Source: an uncultured Prevotellaceae bacterium
GTDB taxonomy: Bacteria; Bacteroidota; Bacteroidia; Bacteroidales; Muribaculaceae
Length of the DNA stretch: 64,000 bases
Assembly (NCBI GenBank): GCA_900318335.1
Contig: ONKF01000017.1
Location: 36,321 to 100,320 of the forward strand
Reading direction: 5' to 3'
Of the stretch, positions 36,941-46,200 are shown piece after piece; within the stretch, counting starts at the first letter, position 1, and each line of letters opens with the position of its first letter. The notes below the pieces were generated by a model. That model saw only the letters and a program-made list of their open reading frames with translations, was not told where the DNA came from and ran no database searches. Both the position numbers and the translations under genes were made by a program.

Positions 36941-37900
36941 TCAGCCAGTTGCTTGGCGGTTGTAGTCTTGCAGGGTGTGGACAATCTCGTCGATGTCGTC
37001 GGTGATAGTGAGCAGCAGGTTCTTGTACTTGCCGGTTTCCATCAGACGGTCCATGAGCGGGAAGACGGGGATTTCTTCGGTCCAAAATTGTTTTCCCAAG
37101 AAAATCATCGGGCTGGAAAAGCCGTAGGACAGGTAGTGGTTCTGCACCGCTTCCTGGAAGATTTCTTGCAGGGTGCCTGCACTGCCTGGAGCATAGATGG
37201 TGCCGCCAAAGGCAAGGGTGAGGATATGATCCTCGCGCAGGCTGTTCTCAAAGTACTTGGCAATGTGGGTGGCAAATGGCGTTGACGGCTCGTGGCCATA
37301 GAGCCACGTGGGAATGCCCAGACTCACATATTCCTGCTGGGGATACTTGTCGATGACACTGAAGGCGGTCCGCAACCATCCCTCGTCCCTGAACGACGGC
37401 GAGGGTTTCATCATTTCAATCGCATCGTCCACGTCCTGCCTCGTGAACCCCGCCATCCATGCTCCCAGGTGGGTCGCTTCCATCGCTCCGGGACCTCCAC
37501 CACTCAGCATGATAAACCCCTCCTGGGTGAGCCGCTGACTCAACAAGGCTATCTCGCGGTAAATCCTGTCGGTCCTGAGCAAGGCGTGTCCGCCCATGAT
37601 GCCCACGCTACGGCGATGGTCATAAGTCTTGAAGAAACGCGCCAGCGCCGTGTGAATGCAGTGGTCGTGCAGCGTGCGCGCCAACAGTTCTTTCACGTTG
37701 TTGGTGTGCTGTCCCATCGACTTGTAGCGCTGGTAAATGATGCTGTCAAAGCACTTTCCGAAACTGCTCTCATCATCGGGGCAGAAGCCTTCATATAATT
37801 CGGCAGGGTGGTAAAGCGACTTGCGAGTCACGTCATAAGGCACCTCGGCCAGATAGCCCATCACGTCCTTCAGTTCTTCATATCCTGTTGATGCAATCAT
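36941..37900 (-). CDS. LOG-family-like Rossmann nucleotide-binding protein
   Basis: A 319-residue protein. The N-terminal ~95 residues are family-specific. The Rossmann core shows SVGIMGGHALLR, then FIMLSGGGPGAMEATHLGAW (LOG motif GGGxGxME) and the catalytic-loop equivalent APGSAGTLQEIFQ, where the usual PGGxGTxxE reads PGSAGTLQE. LOG proteins are phosphoribohydrolases acting on nucleotide monophosphates; the changed loop makes that activity uncertain. It is longer than the ~180-residue classic LOG. Confidence 0.78.
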   Translation of the reverse strand: MIASTGYEELKDVMGYLAEVPYDVTRKSLYHPAELYEGFCPDDESSFGKCFDSIIYQRYKSMGQHTNNVKELLARTLHDHCIHTALARFFKTYDHRRSVGIMGGHALLRTDRIYREIALLSQRLTQEGFIMLSGGGPGAMEATHLGAWMAGFTRQDVDDAIEMMKPSPSFRDEGWLRTAFSVIDKYPQQEYVSLGIPTWLYGHEPSTPFATHIAKYFENSLREDHILTLAFGGTIYAPGSAGTLQEIFQEAVQNHYLSYGFSSPMIFLGKQFWTEEIPVFPLMDRLMETGKYKNLLLTITDDIDEIVHTLQDYNRQATG

Positions 37901-37936
37901 TGGTTTGGTTTTTTAGGGTAAAATCTATGACGGCAG

Positions 37937-37944
37937 CAAAGTTA
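37937..37944 (-). promoter_or_regulatory. Promoter -7 box of the LOG-like gene
   Basis: TAACTTTG on the minus strand, 36 nt before the start codon; no clear -33. Confidence 0.45.
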
Positions 37945-38073
37945 CCAATTATTTGTCTCGTTTTCCTGCGATTTTAACAGTTTGCGACTGTTAAAAAGTG
38001 TAATAATGTGATGATAACGGGCAAAATGTCCATTTTTTGTGACTTTTTGCCCACTTAATTAGTGTCATGGTAG

Positions 38074-38081
38074 TAATTTTG
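38074..38081 (+). promoter_or_regulatory. Promoter -7 box of the FadL-like gene
   Basis: TAATTTTG with TTG at 38047-38049 (24 nt spacer, somewhat long). The leader is about 55 nt. Confidence 0.45.
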
Positions 38082-38137
38082 CTGGCCTAAAGAAAAAATC
38101 TCCACTTCAGGTTTGTTTATATATAAATGTGATAGCA

Positions 38138-39604
38138 ATGAAAAGATTTACAACATTAGCCCTCTCTCTCGCTACCGTTGGCCTGTCAGCAATGGCCGGT
38201 GGTCTCCTCCACAACACCAATCAGCACATCGCCTTCATGCGTATGATGGCCCGTGGTGCAAGCCACGAGATTGACGCTGTCTATACCAACCCTGCCGGTC
38301 TGGCATTTATGGACCACGAGGGTTGGACCGTATCACTGAACATCCAGAGCGCCACTCAGAGGCGTGACGCCCTCACCACGTTTGACCTGTTTCCCGAGGC
38401 TGATCACACCCGCCTCTACAAGGGCAAAGCATCGGCTCCCGTGATTCCGTCACTCTACGGCGCCTACAAGAAGGACCGCTGGACATTCTCGGGTTTCTTC
38501 GGTTTCACTGGTGGTGGCGGCAAGTGCTCTTTTGACAATGGCCTGCCCGTGTTTGACGCCAGCATCATGGCCGGCATCTACGGCCTGACCGATGGTCTGA
38601 AGAAGACCTTGGCCGAGAATCCCTTGACTGCTCCCATCCTTGCCGATCCCCGTGTGGCAAGCCTGCTGCCGCTGAAGTCCGACAAGTATGACATAAACTC
38701 GTCGATGAAGGGCCGCCAGTACATCTATGGCCTGCAGTTGGGCGCTACTTACAAGCCCCTTGACTGGCTGAGTGCCTATGCTGGTGCCCGCATGAACTAC
38801 TTTGACGGCAACTATAGCGGTTTCGTCAAGGTGATGCCTAAACCCGACATGGCTGCAAACGTTCAGCAGATTGCCATGGCCTATCCCGCTCTAGCTCCCG
38901 CGCTGGGTACGATGGTCAATGACAAGGGCGAAATGGCAAACATCGAGCTTGACTGCTCACAGACTGGCTGGGGCATCACCCCCATCATCGGTGTTGACCT
39001 CGTGTGGAAAGGCTTCACTCTGGCTGCCAAGTATGAGTTCAAGACCAACCTGAGCATTGAGAACGACACCAAGAAGGCTACGGCCGAGCCCGCCGCCTTT
39101 GAGACTGCGCTGGCCGACTACAAGCATGGCGTGAACACGCCCAACGACCTGCCCGCAGTGTTATATGCAGCTCTGGGTTATGAGTTTATCCCCAACAAGT
39201 TGCGCGCCACTGTCGAGTACCACTACTATGACGATAAGCACGCCGAGATGGCTCATGACAAGCAGAAGGCCCTGCGCCACGGCACTCACGAGGTGCTGGC
39301 TGGTGTGGAATGGGACATCAACAAGACTTTCACCGTGAGCGGCGGTTTCCAGAACACCGACTACGGTCTGAGCGACGCTTACCAGACCCACACTTCCTTC
39401 TCCTGCGACAGCTACTCGATCGGCTTCGGCGGCGCTGTCAATCTGAGCGAGAAGGTGAAACTCAATGTGGGCTACTTCTGGACCACCTACAAAGACTACA
39501 AACGTAACGAGCCAAAGAACTACTTCGGCACCGAAAGGCCAGGTCAAGATATTTATAGCCGCACCAACAAGGTGTTCGGTGCCGGTATCGACTTTAAGTT
39601 TTAA
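38138..39604 (+). CDS. OmpP1/FadL-like outer-membrane transport protein
   Basis: A 488-residue beta-barrel with signal peptide MKRFTTLALSLATVGLSAMA. The N-terminal part of the mature protein has GGLLHNTNQHIAFMRMMARGASHEIDAVYTNPAGLAFM, including the NPAGLAF motif of the FadL/TodX family. Alternating aromatic strands follow (e.g. WTFSGFFGF, DVEFKTN-like), ending VFGAGIDFKF with a terminal Phe, typical of barrels. FadL-type channels take up hydrophobic compounds such as fatty acids; the substrate is not predictable. Confidence 0.82.
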   Translation: MKRFTTLALSLATVGLSAMAGGLLHNTNQHIAFMRMMARGASHEIDAVYTNPAGLAFMDHEGWTVSLNIQSATQRRDALTTFDLFPEADHTRLYKGKASAPVIPSLYGAYKKDRWTFSGFFGFTGGGGKCSFDNGLPVFDASIMAGIYGLTDGLKKTLAENPLTAPILADPRVASLLPLKSDKYDINSSMKGRQYIYGLQLGATYKPLDWLSAYAGARMNYFDGNYSGFVKVMPKPDMAANVQQIAMAYPALAPALGTMVNDKGEMANIELDCSQTGWGITPIIGVDLVWKGFTLAAKYEFKTNLSIENDTKKATAEPAAFETALADYKHGVNTPNDLPAVLYAALGYEFIPNKLRATVEYHYYDDKHAEMAHDKQKALRHGTHEVLAGVEWDINKTFTVSGGFQNTDYGLSDAYQTHTSFSCDSYSIGFGGAVNLSEKVKLNVGYFWTTYKDYKRNEPKNYFGTERPGQDIYSRTNKVFGAGIDFKF

Positions 39605-39668
39605 GACTTAGGATAACGACATCATACAAAGAGGAGAATAGAAGATATAAAAATCTTTATCCTATGGC

Positions 39669-39702
39669 ACGCCGCCCGACATACATGAATGTCGGGCGGC
39701 GT
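39669..39702. terminator. Strong hairpin terminator after the FadL-like gene
   Basis: ACGCCGCCCGACAT (39669-39682) pairs perfectly with ATGTCGGGCGGCGT (39689-39702), 14 bp, lying between convergent genes. Confidence 0.75.
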
Positions 39703-39749
39703 TGCTATTACAAGATAAAATGCAATTCTACAGCCTGTTTTTCGGTTAT

Positions 39750-40292
39750 CTACCTCAGCAGATTGGACATCATCGTGTTCCAGTCCTGGGCGTCCGAGAG
39801 GCTGCCAAGCATTCCATCGTGGACGGGGAATGCAAGGCTGTCGTTAAGTGTATAGGTGACCTGAGGCAGTTTTACATACAAGCTCAACGTGTTCAATGTC
39901 TCGCCCGTCTTGTACTGCTCGCCCAATCGCTTGAAGTCCTCGGCATTGATGTAATAGAGCCTGTCACCCTTGTTGCACAGATAGATGCGGTTAAAGTCAT
40001 GCTCACCCAGTTGCTGGGCGCACTGCAACAGGCAGCGAGTGACATCAAAGCGGTCAAAACTACGCTCGTCGGGCTCGCCCACATTGAAGGCCAATTCCTT
40101 TCGGGGGTTATACCACGGCCTGGTCACCTCGATATTGATGCCGTTGTTGGCAGGATCCAAATTCTTGAGCTCGACGCGCGATATGACCGTCTTGCCGCCC
40201 TTCACCATGTCCACCGACAGCAAGGCATGGGCAACGACAAGTGCCAGCACCGCCACAATGGCGAGCAACAGCAATTTGTCTTTTCTTGTCAT
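39750..40292 (-). CDS. Membrane-anchored protein of unknown function
   Basis: A 180-residue protein with one N-terminal transmembrane helix (KLLLLAIVAVLALVVAHALL, about 6-25) and a periplasmic domain with no recognised family. Its start overlaps the stop of the LD-carboxypeptidase gene by 4 nt (ATGA), so it is translationally coupled to it. It is the last gene of a cell-wall enzyme operon, which suggests an envelope-linked role. Confidence 0.72.
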   Translation of the reverse strand: MTRKDKLLLLAIVAVLALVVAHALLSVDMVKGGKTVISRVELKNLDPANNGINIEVTRPWYNPRKELAFNVGEPDERSFDRFDVTRCLLQCAQQLGEHDFNRIYLCNKGDRLYYINAEDFKRLGEQYKTGETLNTLSLYVKLPQVTYTLNDSLAFPVHDGMLGSLSDAQDWNTMMSNLLR

Positions 40293-41329
40293 CGTTTTTC
40301 AAAAGTCAGTGTGACGCCATCTTGAGTAACGTCAAGCTTGGCGGGACAACCTTCGATAATGGGGTAGTTCCAGCCTTCTTCGTGGCTGGCGGGGAAGTCG
40401 TAGCAGACGGGAATATTGTAGCCGTTCAAGGTCTCGCTCAGCATCTCGTACATGTCGTTATAGCCATCACGGGGATCATACTCGGTGAAGCGGCCCACAA
40501 TAATGCCTTTCACATGGTCGAGCACACCCTTGAGGCGCAGTTGCTGCAACATGCTGTTGACACGCGGCAAATTCTCGCTCACGTCCTCAAAGAAGAGGAT
40601 AATGTCCTTGCCACGGATGTTGTCGCGGTCCAAGAAGTCCCACTGGCGGCTACCGCCGATGTTGGTGAACACGGCCATGTTGCCACCGATAACCATTCCT
40701 CGTGCGCTACCCATCTTGTTGAGCGGGTGGGCTGGAACGGTATAGGTGGGCAGGTTACCCATGAGCACATCGCGCAGCATCAGGTTAATCGAATCATTAG
40801 CACCACGCTCGCCCAGAGCGCCACCCATGTTGGCATGCAGGCTCATCACGCCGCTGCACACCATTGCGCTGTGCAGGGCGGTGATGTCACTGTAGCCCAC
40901 AATCCACTTGGGGTTACGGTTGAAGTCCTCATGGGTCATCGGGTCGAGCAACATCGCCGAGCCATAACCACCACGGGTGCACACGATGGCCTTGATATCA
41001 GGGTCATTGAGCGCCCACTTCAAGTCGGCGCAACGCTCCTCGATAGTACCGGCATACATGTGGCACTTGGCCAGCGCGTGTGGACCGATAACAGGTTCAA
41101 ATCCCCAAGCCCGCAGTGTGGCAGCGGCTTTCCCGGGGTTGTCGTCGCCAGGGGTACTGGCAGGTGAGATAATGGCGATCTTGTCGCCCGCCTTAAGGGC
41201 AGCGGGCATCGTGAGCGCTACTGGCTTGTGTGGCCTGGGCATCTTGTGTCCGCGGTGTTTCTGGTCATTTGCCATAATAGACATCGTTGCAAGTATAGCG
41301 ATGGTTACAAGAAAAATAATGCGTTTCAT
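40289..41329 (-). CDS. Exported LD-carboxypeptidase (S66 family, LdcA-like)
   Basis: A 346-residue serine peptidase that cuts the L,D bond at the terminal D-Ala of murein tetrapeptides. Signal peptide MKRIIFLVTIAILATMSIMA, then AGDKIAIISPAS. The nucleophile region is CTRGGYGSAMLL. Further family blocks are WIVGYSDITALH, LFFEDVSENLPRVNSML and the final EGWNYPIIEGCPAKLDV with the catalytic His/Glu region. E. coli LdcA is cytoplasmic; this copy is exported. It lies 4 nt after the GH3 hexosaminidase gene. Confidence 0.9.
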   Translation of the reverse strand: MKRIIFLVTIAILATMSIMANDQKHRGHKMPRPHKPVALTMPAALKAGDKIAIISPASTPGDDNPGKAAATLRAWGFEPVIGPHALAKCHMYAGTIEERCADLKWALNDPDIKAIVCTRGGYGSAMLLDPMTHEDFNRNPKWIVGYSDITALHSAMVCSGVMSLHANMGGALGERGANDSINLMLRDVLMGNLPTYTVPAHPLNKMGSARGMVIGGNMAVFTNIGGSRQWDFLDRDNIRGKDIILFFEDVSENLPRVNSMLQQLRLKGVLDHVKGIIVGRFTEYDPRDGYNDMYEMLSETLNGYNIPVCYDFPASHEEGWNYPIIEGCPAKLDVTQDGVTLTFEKR

Positions 41330-41333
41330 TCTT

Positions 41334-42458
41334 TTAGTTTTTAGTTGTCAGTTTCTTACCTAATTTCAATAGACGCTGGTGGGACTGCTCCATGCGCTCC
41401 CACGGGATGCGGCCCTCTTTGACCGAAGTCACAATCATATCCACCAGTTTGAAGGGACGGTCGGCCTCAAAACCCGTGCTGATATTGTTACCCACGCAGA
41501 TGAGGTCGGCACCCGCATTGATGGCGAGTTCCAGCGCCGTGGAGATGCTGTACTGGTTGCGGATGGCCTGCATGTAGAGGTCATCGGTCACCACCACGCC
41601 GTCATAGCCCAACTCGCCGCGCAGCAGACCATTGATGGTCTTGTCCGATAGCGTGGCGGGATAATCCTCATCAATCTGGCGATTGAACAGGTGGGCAGTC
41701 ATGATGAGGTCGGCCTTGCCCTCATCAATAAGGATGCGGAAAGGTTCCAACTCCCGTGGTGTCCAAGCATTGGTCACGTCCACAAAGCCGTAGTGCGAGT
41801 CGTCGATTGCATTGCCGTGACCCGGGAAATGCTTGAGTGTACACAACACGCCCTGGCGGCGGCTCTCGTCTATAAACCAGCCAGCATGACGTGCAATCAC
41901 TTGAGGATCAACCGAAAAGCACCTCAGGTAATGGCCCACGGCGGCACAGTCATGGTTCAGCACATCGACCACTGGCGCCAGATTGACATTCACACCAGCC
42001 TCACGCATCTCGCGGGACAGGCGTGCGGCATAATAGCGCGTCGTGTCCTCGTTATCCACCGTTCCCAGATACTCGGCTGTCTGCGTCGGCAGGAAGCCGT
42101 ATTGTGGCTTGAGGCGTGCCACCTTGCCTCCTTCCTGGTCGGTGGCTATGAGCAGGGGATAGTCGGCCCATGCCCGGAGCTGGGCCGTCATGCGCGTCAG
42201 CCTCTCCTTGCTGGTGATATTGCGCGAGCCTATTGTAGCGTCACCCGTCATGTCGATGTCAAACAGCACGATGGCGCCCACCTTCAAGTCTCGCACATAT
42301 CGCGCCGCGTCACAGTCTTCGGTCACGCTGTCGCCCTTGAAACCCACCATGAGCATCCCGGCGGCATAGCGCCTAATCACCGAATCGGGCGGTAGTTGCG
42401 CAAAAAGGCTACCCGCTGCCAGCAGCGCAATAGCCAGTGTCAATAATATCCTCTTCAT
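41334..42458 (-). CDS. Exported glycoside hydrolase family 3 beta-N-acetylhexosaminidase
   Basis: A 374-residue NagZ-like enzyme with signal peptide MKRILLTLAIALLAAGSLFA. The acid/base region KHFPGHGNAIDDSHYG and the nucleophile Asp in VVTDDLYMQAI are intact; ATDQEGGKVARLKP is the usual substrate loop. The start at 42456-42458 is chosen because a longer frame runs into a palindromic repeat. In E. coli NagZ is cytoplasmic and recycles anhydro-muropeptides. The exported form next to an LD-carboxypeptidase suggests periplasmic murein turnover. Confidence 0.9.
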   Translation of the reverse strand: MKRILLTLAIALLAAGSLFAQLPPDSVIRRYAAGMLMVGFKGDSVTEDCDAARYVRDLKVGAIVLFDIDMTGDATIGSRNITSKERLTRMTAQLRAWADYPLLIATDQEGGKVARLKPQYGFLPTQTAEYLGTVDNEDTTRYYAARLSREMREAGVNVNLAPVVDVLNHDCAAVGHYLRCFSVDPQVIARHAGWFIDESRRQGVLCTLKHFPGHGNAIDDSHYGFVDVTNAWTPRELEPFRILIDEGKADLIMTAHLFNRQIDEDYPATLSDKTINGLLRGELGYDGVVVTDDLYMQAIRNQYSISTALELAINAGADLICVGNNISTGFEADRPFKLVDMIVTSVKEGRIPWERMEQSHQRLLKLGKKLTTKN

Positions 42459-42475
42459 TGATATCTGCAACATTA

Positions 42476-42550
42476 AAAAGAAGACAACAAATACAACAAA
42501 TACAAACAACTTTTTTCAATAATTGTACTTATTGTATTTATTGTTTTCCT
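42476..42550. repeat. Dispersed palindromic repeat, degenerate copy 3
   Basis: Left part AAGACAACAAATACAACAAA and right part beginning AATTGTACTTATTGTATTT are complementary with more mismatches than copies 1, 2 and 4; the inner TTGATTATCAA is missing. It sits between two minus-strand genes, upstream of the GH3 hexosaminidase. Confidence 0.55.
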
Positions 42551-42565
42551 TTACTGGTTTTGTGG

Positions 42566-42997
42566 TCATTTGTCAAAGAAGTGGAAGAAATAATAGCAGG
42601 CAATCCAATCGACACGCACGCCGCGGGCAAAACCGATGGTCTGTTTCTGGGCATCGGTCACCTTGCCGTCGTTGATGTTGATGTTGCCCAGCACATTGCT
42701 CTGCCCGTCACGGACGGTGCCATCGGTATTGATATAGCCGATGCGGTTGCCCTCGGTGTCAAAAATCTCCAGTTCCTTGATAACGCCCACAGCATTGCCC
42801 TTGACGTCGCGCACCGTGCCATCGGCATCAAACGAACCGATCGAGTGCATCGTGCCGTCGCGCACCACACCATTGCCATTGATGCGGCCGATGCTGTTAA
42901 AGGCGGCGTCGCGCAGCACCTGTGCGCTCACCTGGGTTGACATTGCGCCAGCCAGTGCCAGCACCACAACCATCATGTATAATCTAATCCGTTTCAT
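42566..42997 (-). CDS. Secreted protein with ~22-residue IG-x-I-x-G-x-V-x-D repeats
   Basis: A 143-residue protein with signal peptide MKRIRLYMMVVVLALAGAMSTQVSA. The mature part is a tandem repeat of about five units of the form 'IGRINGNGVVRD', 'IGSFDADGTVRD', 'IGYINTDGTVRD', 'LGNININDGKVTD', giving a probable beta-solenoid or hairpin stack. It resembles the short-repeat proteins typical of Bacteroidetes. The C-terminus ends with an aromatic run. Function unknown. It may be the first gene of the cell-wall operon. Confidence 0.72.
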   Translation of the reverse strand: MKRIRLYMMVVVLALAGAMSTQVSAQVLRDAAFNSIGRINGNGVVRDGTMHSIGSFDADGTVRDVKGNAVGVIKELEIFDTEGNRIGYINTDGTVRDGQSNVLGNININDGKVTDAQKQTIGFARGVRVDWIACYYFFHFFDK

Positions 42998-43041
42998 AAT
43001 CGTCATCTTTTAAAGTTTTCTATTAGACTCAAAACAACCCA

Positions 43042-43073
43042 CAAAGTTAAAAACAATTTCCATAAAACCCAAA
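43042..43073 (-). promoter_or_regulatory. Promoter of the repeat-protein gene
   Basis: On the minus strand TTTG (43073-43070), a 20-nt spacer and TAACTTTG (43049-43042). Confidence 0.6.
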
Positions 43074-43185
43074 TTAATCTTTCAGCCACGGGGTGGCAGA
43101 CGGCGCCACGGGTCTAAAAAAGTGAATTGCAGTTAAATTTGGTCAATTTCGGCGGTTATCGTGGGCAGTTTTAAAAGATTATGAG

Positions 43186-43193
43186 TAATTTTG
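43186..43193 (+). promoter_or_regulatory. Promoter -7 box of the GT117-like gene
   Basis: TAATTTTG, 65 nt before the ATG at 43259; no clear -33 element. Confidence 0.45.
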
Positions 43194-43258
43194 CCGTTTA
43201 GTACATGTAAAATCTATAAAAAACGAAATAAAACCAAATTTTTCACAAGAGAGAAACG

Positions 43259-46200
43259 ATGAAGAAGTACAAGCTCATCAACAACACGCTGGGATGGCTC
43301 ATCTTTATTGTGGCAGCGGCTACCTACCTGCTGACCATCGAGCCTACCGCCAGTTTCTGGGATTGCCCGGAATTTATCGCCCAAGGTTTTAAGACAGAAA
43401 TCGGCCACCCGCCTGGCAACCCGATTTTCATCCTTGCCGCCAACTTTGCGAGCAAGTTTGCCGGTGGTAACGTGATGGCTGTCGCCAAATGCGTCAACGC
43501 GATGTCAGCCATATTCAGTGCGCTGACGATTTTGCTGCTATTCTGGTCCATCACCCACCTGGTGAAGAAACTCGTCGTCAAGGACGGTGAGGAGGACAAG
43601 ATGACCCTGGCCCAGTACCTTGTGGTGATGGGTAGCGGTATCTGTGGCGCGCTGGCCTACACCTGGAGTGACACCTTCTGGTACAGTGCCGTCGAGGCCG
43701 AGGTATATGCTTTCTCGTCGTTCTGCACCGCGCTCGTGTTCTGGCTTATCCTCAAGTGGGAGAACCGTGCCCACCAGTCTGGAAGCGACCGTTGGATCGT
43801 GTTGATTGCCTACGTGTTTGGTGTGTCACTGGGTGTGCACCTGCTGAACTTGCTTTGCATTCCCGCTATTTCACTGGTATTCTACTACCGCCAGTGCCGC
43901 CTCAACGGCAAGGAATCGACTGCTAAAGGCTCGTTGCTGACGCTGCTCGTGTCATTTGTCATTGTGGGTCTGATCCTTTACGGACTCGAGCCTGGATTTG
44001 TGGAGTGGGGACAAAAGTTTGACCTGTTCTTTGTCAACACATTAGGCATGTCGTTCAACTCGGGTGTGTTCGCTTATGCCATCGTGCTTATTGCTGCCCA
44101 TGCATGGGCATTGTGGGAGCTTTACAGCAACAAGAGCCCGCTGCGCATGAAGATATCGTTTGCGCTGGCCATCGTCCTGTCGGGCGTCATGTTCCTGGGT
44201 GACAGCATGCTGATTCCCTTGGTTCTGCTTATCGCCCTGTGCGTGTATCTGTTCAAGTTCTGCAAGCACATTCCCGTGCGTGTGTTCTCCAACATCGTGG
44301 CATGCACCCTGGTGATTTTCATCGGTTTCAGCAGCTATGCGCTGATTCTTATCCGCAGTTCGCAGAACACCCCTCTTGATGAGAATTCTCCCAACAACAC
44401 CTACTCCCTGGCAAAGTACTTGAGCCGTGAGCAGTATGGTGAGACCCCGCTGATTTATGGCCGCACCCTCTACAGCGACATCATGTACCAGGACAAGGGT
44501 AATGGCGTGATGCAGCCCGCCACCAAGGAGGGCCCCATGCAGTATGCCCCCGAGGTGAAGAAAAACCCCAATGATCCCGACCGCTATAAGGAACTTGGTC
44601 CCAAGAAGACTTACAAATACAGTCCCGAACAGAACATGATCTTCCCGCGCATCCATGACGAAAAGCGCGAGCGTGAATATATCGATTGGATCGGTATGCA
44701 GGGTACCCAGGTCGAGGCAACCACCTCTCTGGACATCAATGGCAACCCCAACGGCAAGGAAATGAAGACCAAGCCCACCATGATGGAGAACCTGCGCTTC
44801 TTTGTGGACTACCAGTTGAACTACATGTACTGGCGCTACTTCATGTGGAACTTCGCTGGTCGCCAGAACGACATTCAGGGCATGGGCGAGATTACCCACG
44901 GCAACTGGATCTCGGGCTACTCGTTCATCGACAACCCGCGTCTGGGTAACCAGAGCCTGCTGCCCGACGAGTTGGGCAAGGGCAATAAGGGCCACAACGT
45001 GTTCTACCTGCTGCCGTTGATTATGGGCCTCATCGGCCTGTTGTGGCAGGCTTACCGCGGCCGCCGCGGCATCGAGCAGTTCTGGGTTATCTTCTTCCTG
45101 TTCTTCATGACAGGTATTGCCATCGTGCTCTACCTGAACCAGACACCCAGCCAGCCCCGTGAGCGTGACTATGCCTACGCTGGTTCGTTCTATGCCTACA
45201 GCATCTGGATCGGTATGGGTGTTGCAGGCTTGTGGAGCCTCGTGATGTTCTTCCTTAAGAAGAAGGGCAAGAAGCAGGCCACCGAGGGTCAGGAAACCCT
45301 CGCCACCGATAACGGCAACCGTGGTGGCGTGGCTACCGCAGTAGCCGCTTGTGCCGCCATCGTGGGCCTGATCGTGCCCCTGCAGATGGTAAGCCAGACG
45401 TGGGATGACCATGACCGTAGCGGACGCTACGCGGCTCGCGACTTCGGCCGCAACTACTTGTCGAGCGTCGCCCCCAACGGTGTGATCTTCTGCAACGGTG
45501 ACAATGACACCTTCCCCCTGTGGTATCTGCAGGAGGTAGAGGGTTACCGCACCGACGTGCGTGCCGTCAACCTGAGCTATCTCTCCACCGACTGGTACAT
45601 CAACCAGATGCAGCGTGCTGCCTATGAGTCGGCACCGCTGCCCATGCAGGCAGATGAGAACACCTATGCCTACGACGACCGCCAGTTCAGCTACTTCATT
45701 CAGCCCGACCAGACGCCCACCGAGGCGCTCCAGTCCATCGCCCATATCTATAGCAGCCAGAGCAAGGATAACCCCTATGGCGTCAATGAGATCCATTATC
45801 CCAGGGTTTACATCCCCGTCGATGCCGACCAGGCCATCAAGGCAGGCGTCGCTAAGGAGGAACAGCGCAGCATGATCCAGCCGTCGATTAACGTTGACCT
45901 GCAGCGCATGGGCTCAGGCATGACCGCCAGCCAGCTGATGTCGTTTGACGTTATCGCAAGCAGCATTGCCCAGGGCTGGAACCGTCCCTGCTACTTCGCC
46001 ATGACCGTGCCCAATGAGTACTACCTGGGCCTGGATCCCTATCTGCGACTCACCGGTCTCACCTATCAGGTGACCCCGATGCTGCCCAATGACAATCGTG
46101 GTGAAATCGGCGTATCGACCGACATCATGTATGATAACGTGGTGAACAAGTTCCTGTGGGGCGGTCTGGACAAGGCCAAGCCCGGCTCACTCTACCTCGA

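Noticed and set aside
42459-42509. 17-residue hydrophobic extension of the GH3 hexosaminidase
   Set aside because: It is translated from the palindromic repeat; the ATG at 42458 gives a standard signal peptide.
44042-45796. A 584-codon open frame antisense to the GT117-like gene
   Set aside because: Same GC-codon shadow effect; no promoter, no recognisable domain, and the sense frame has clear membrane helices and family motifs.
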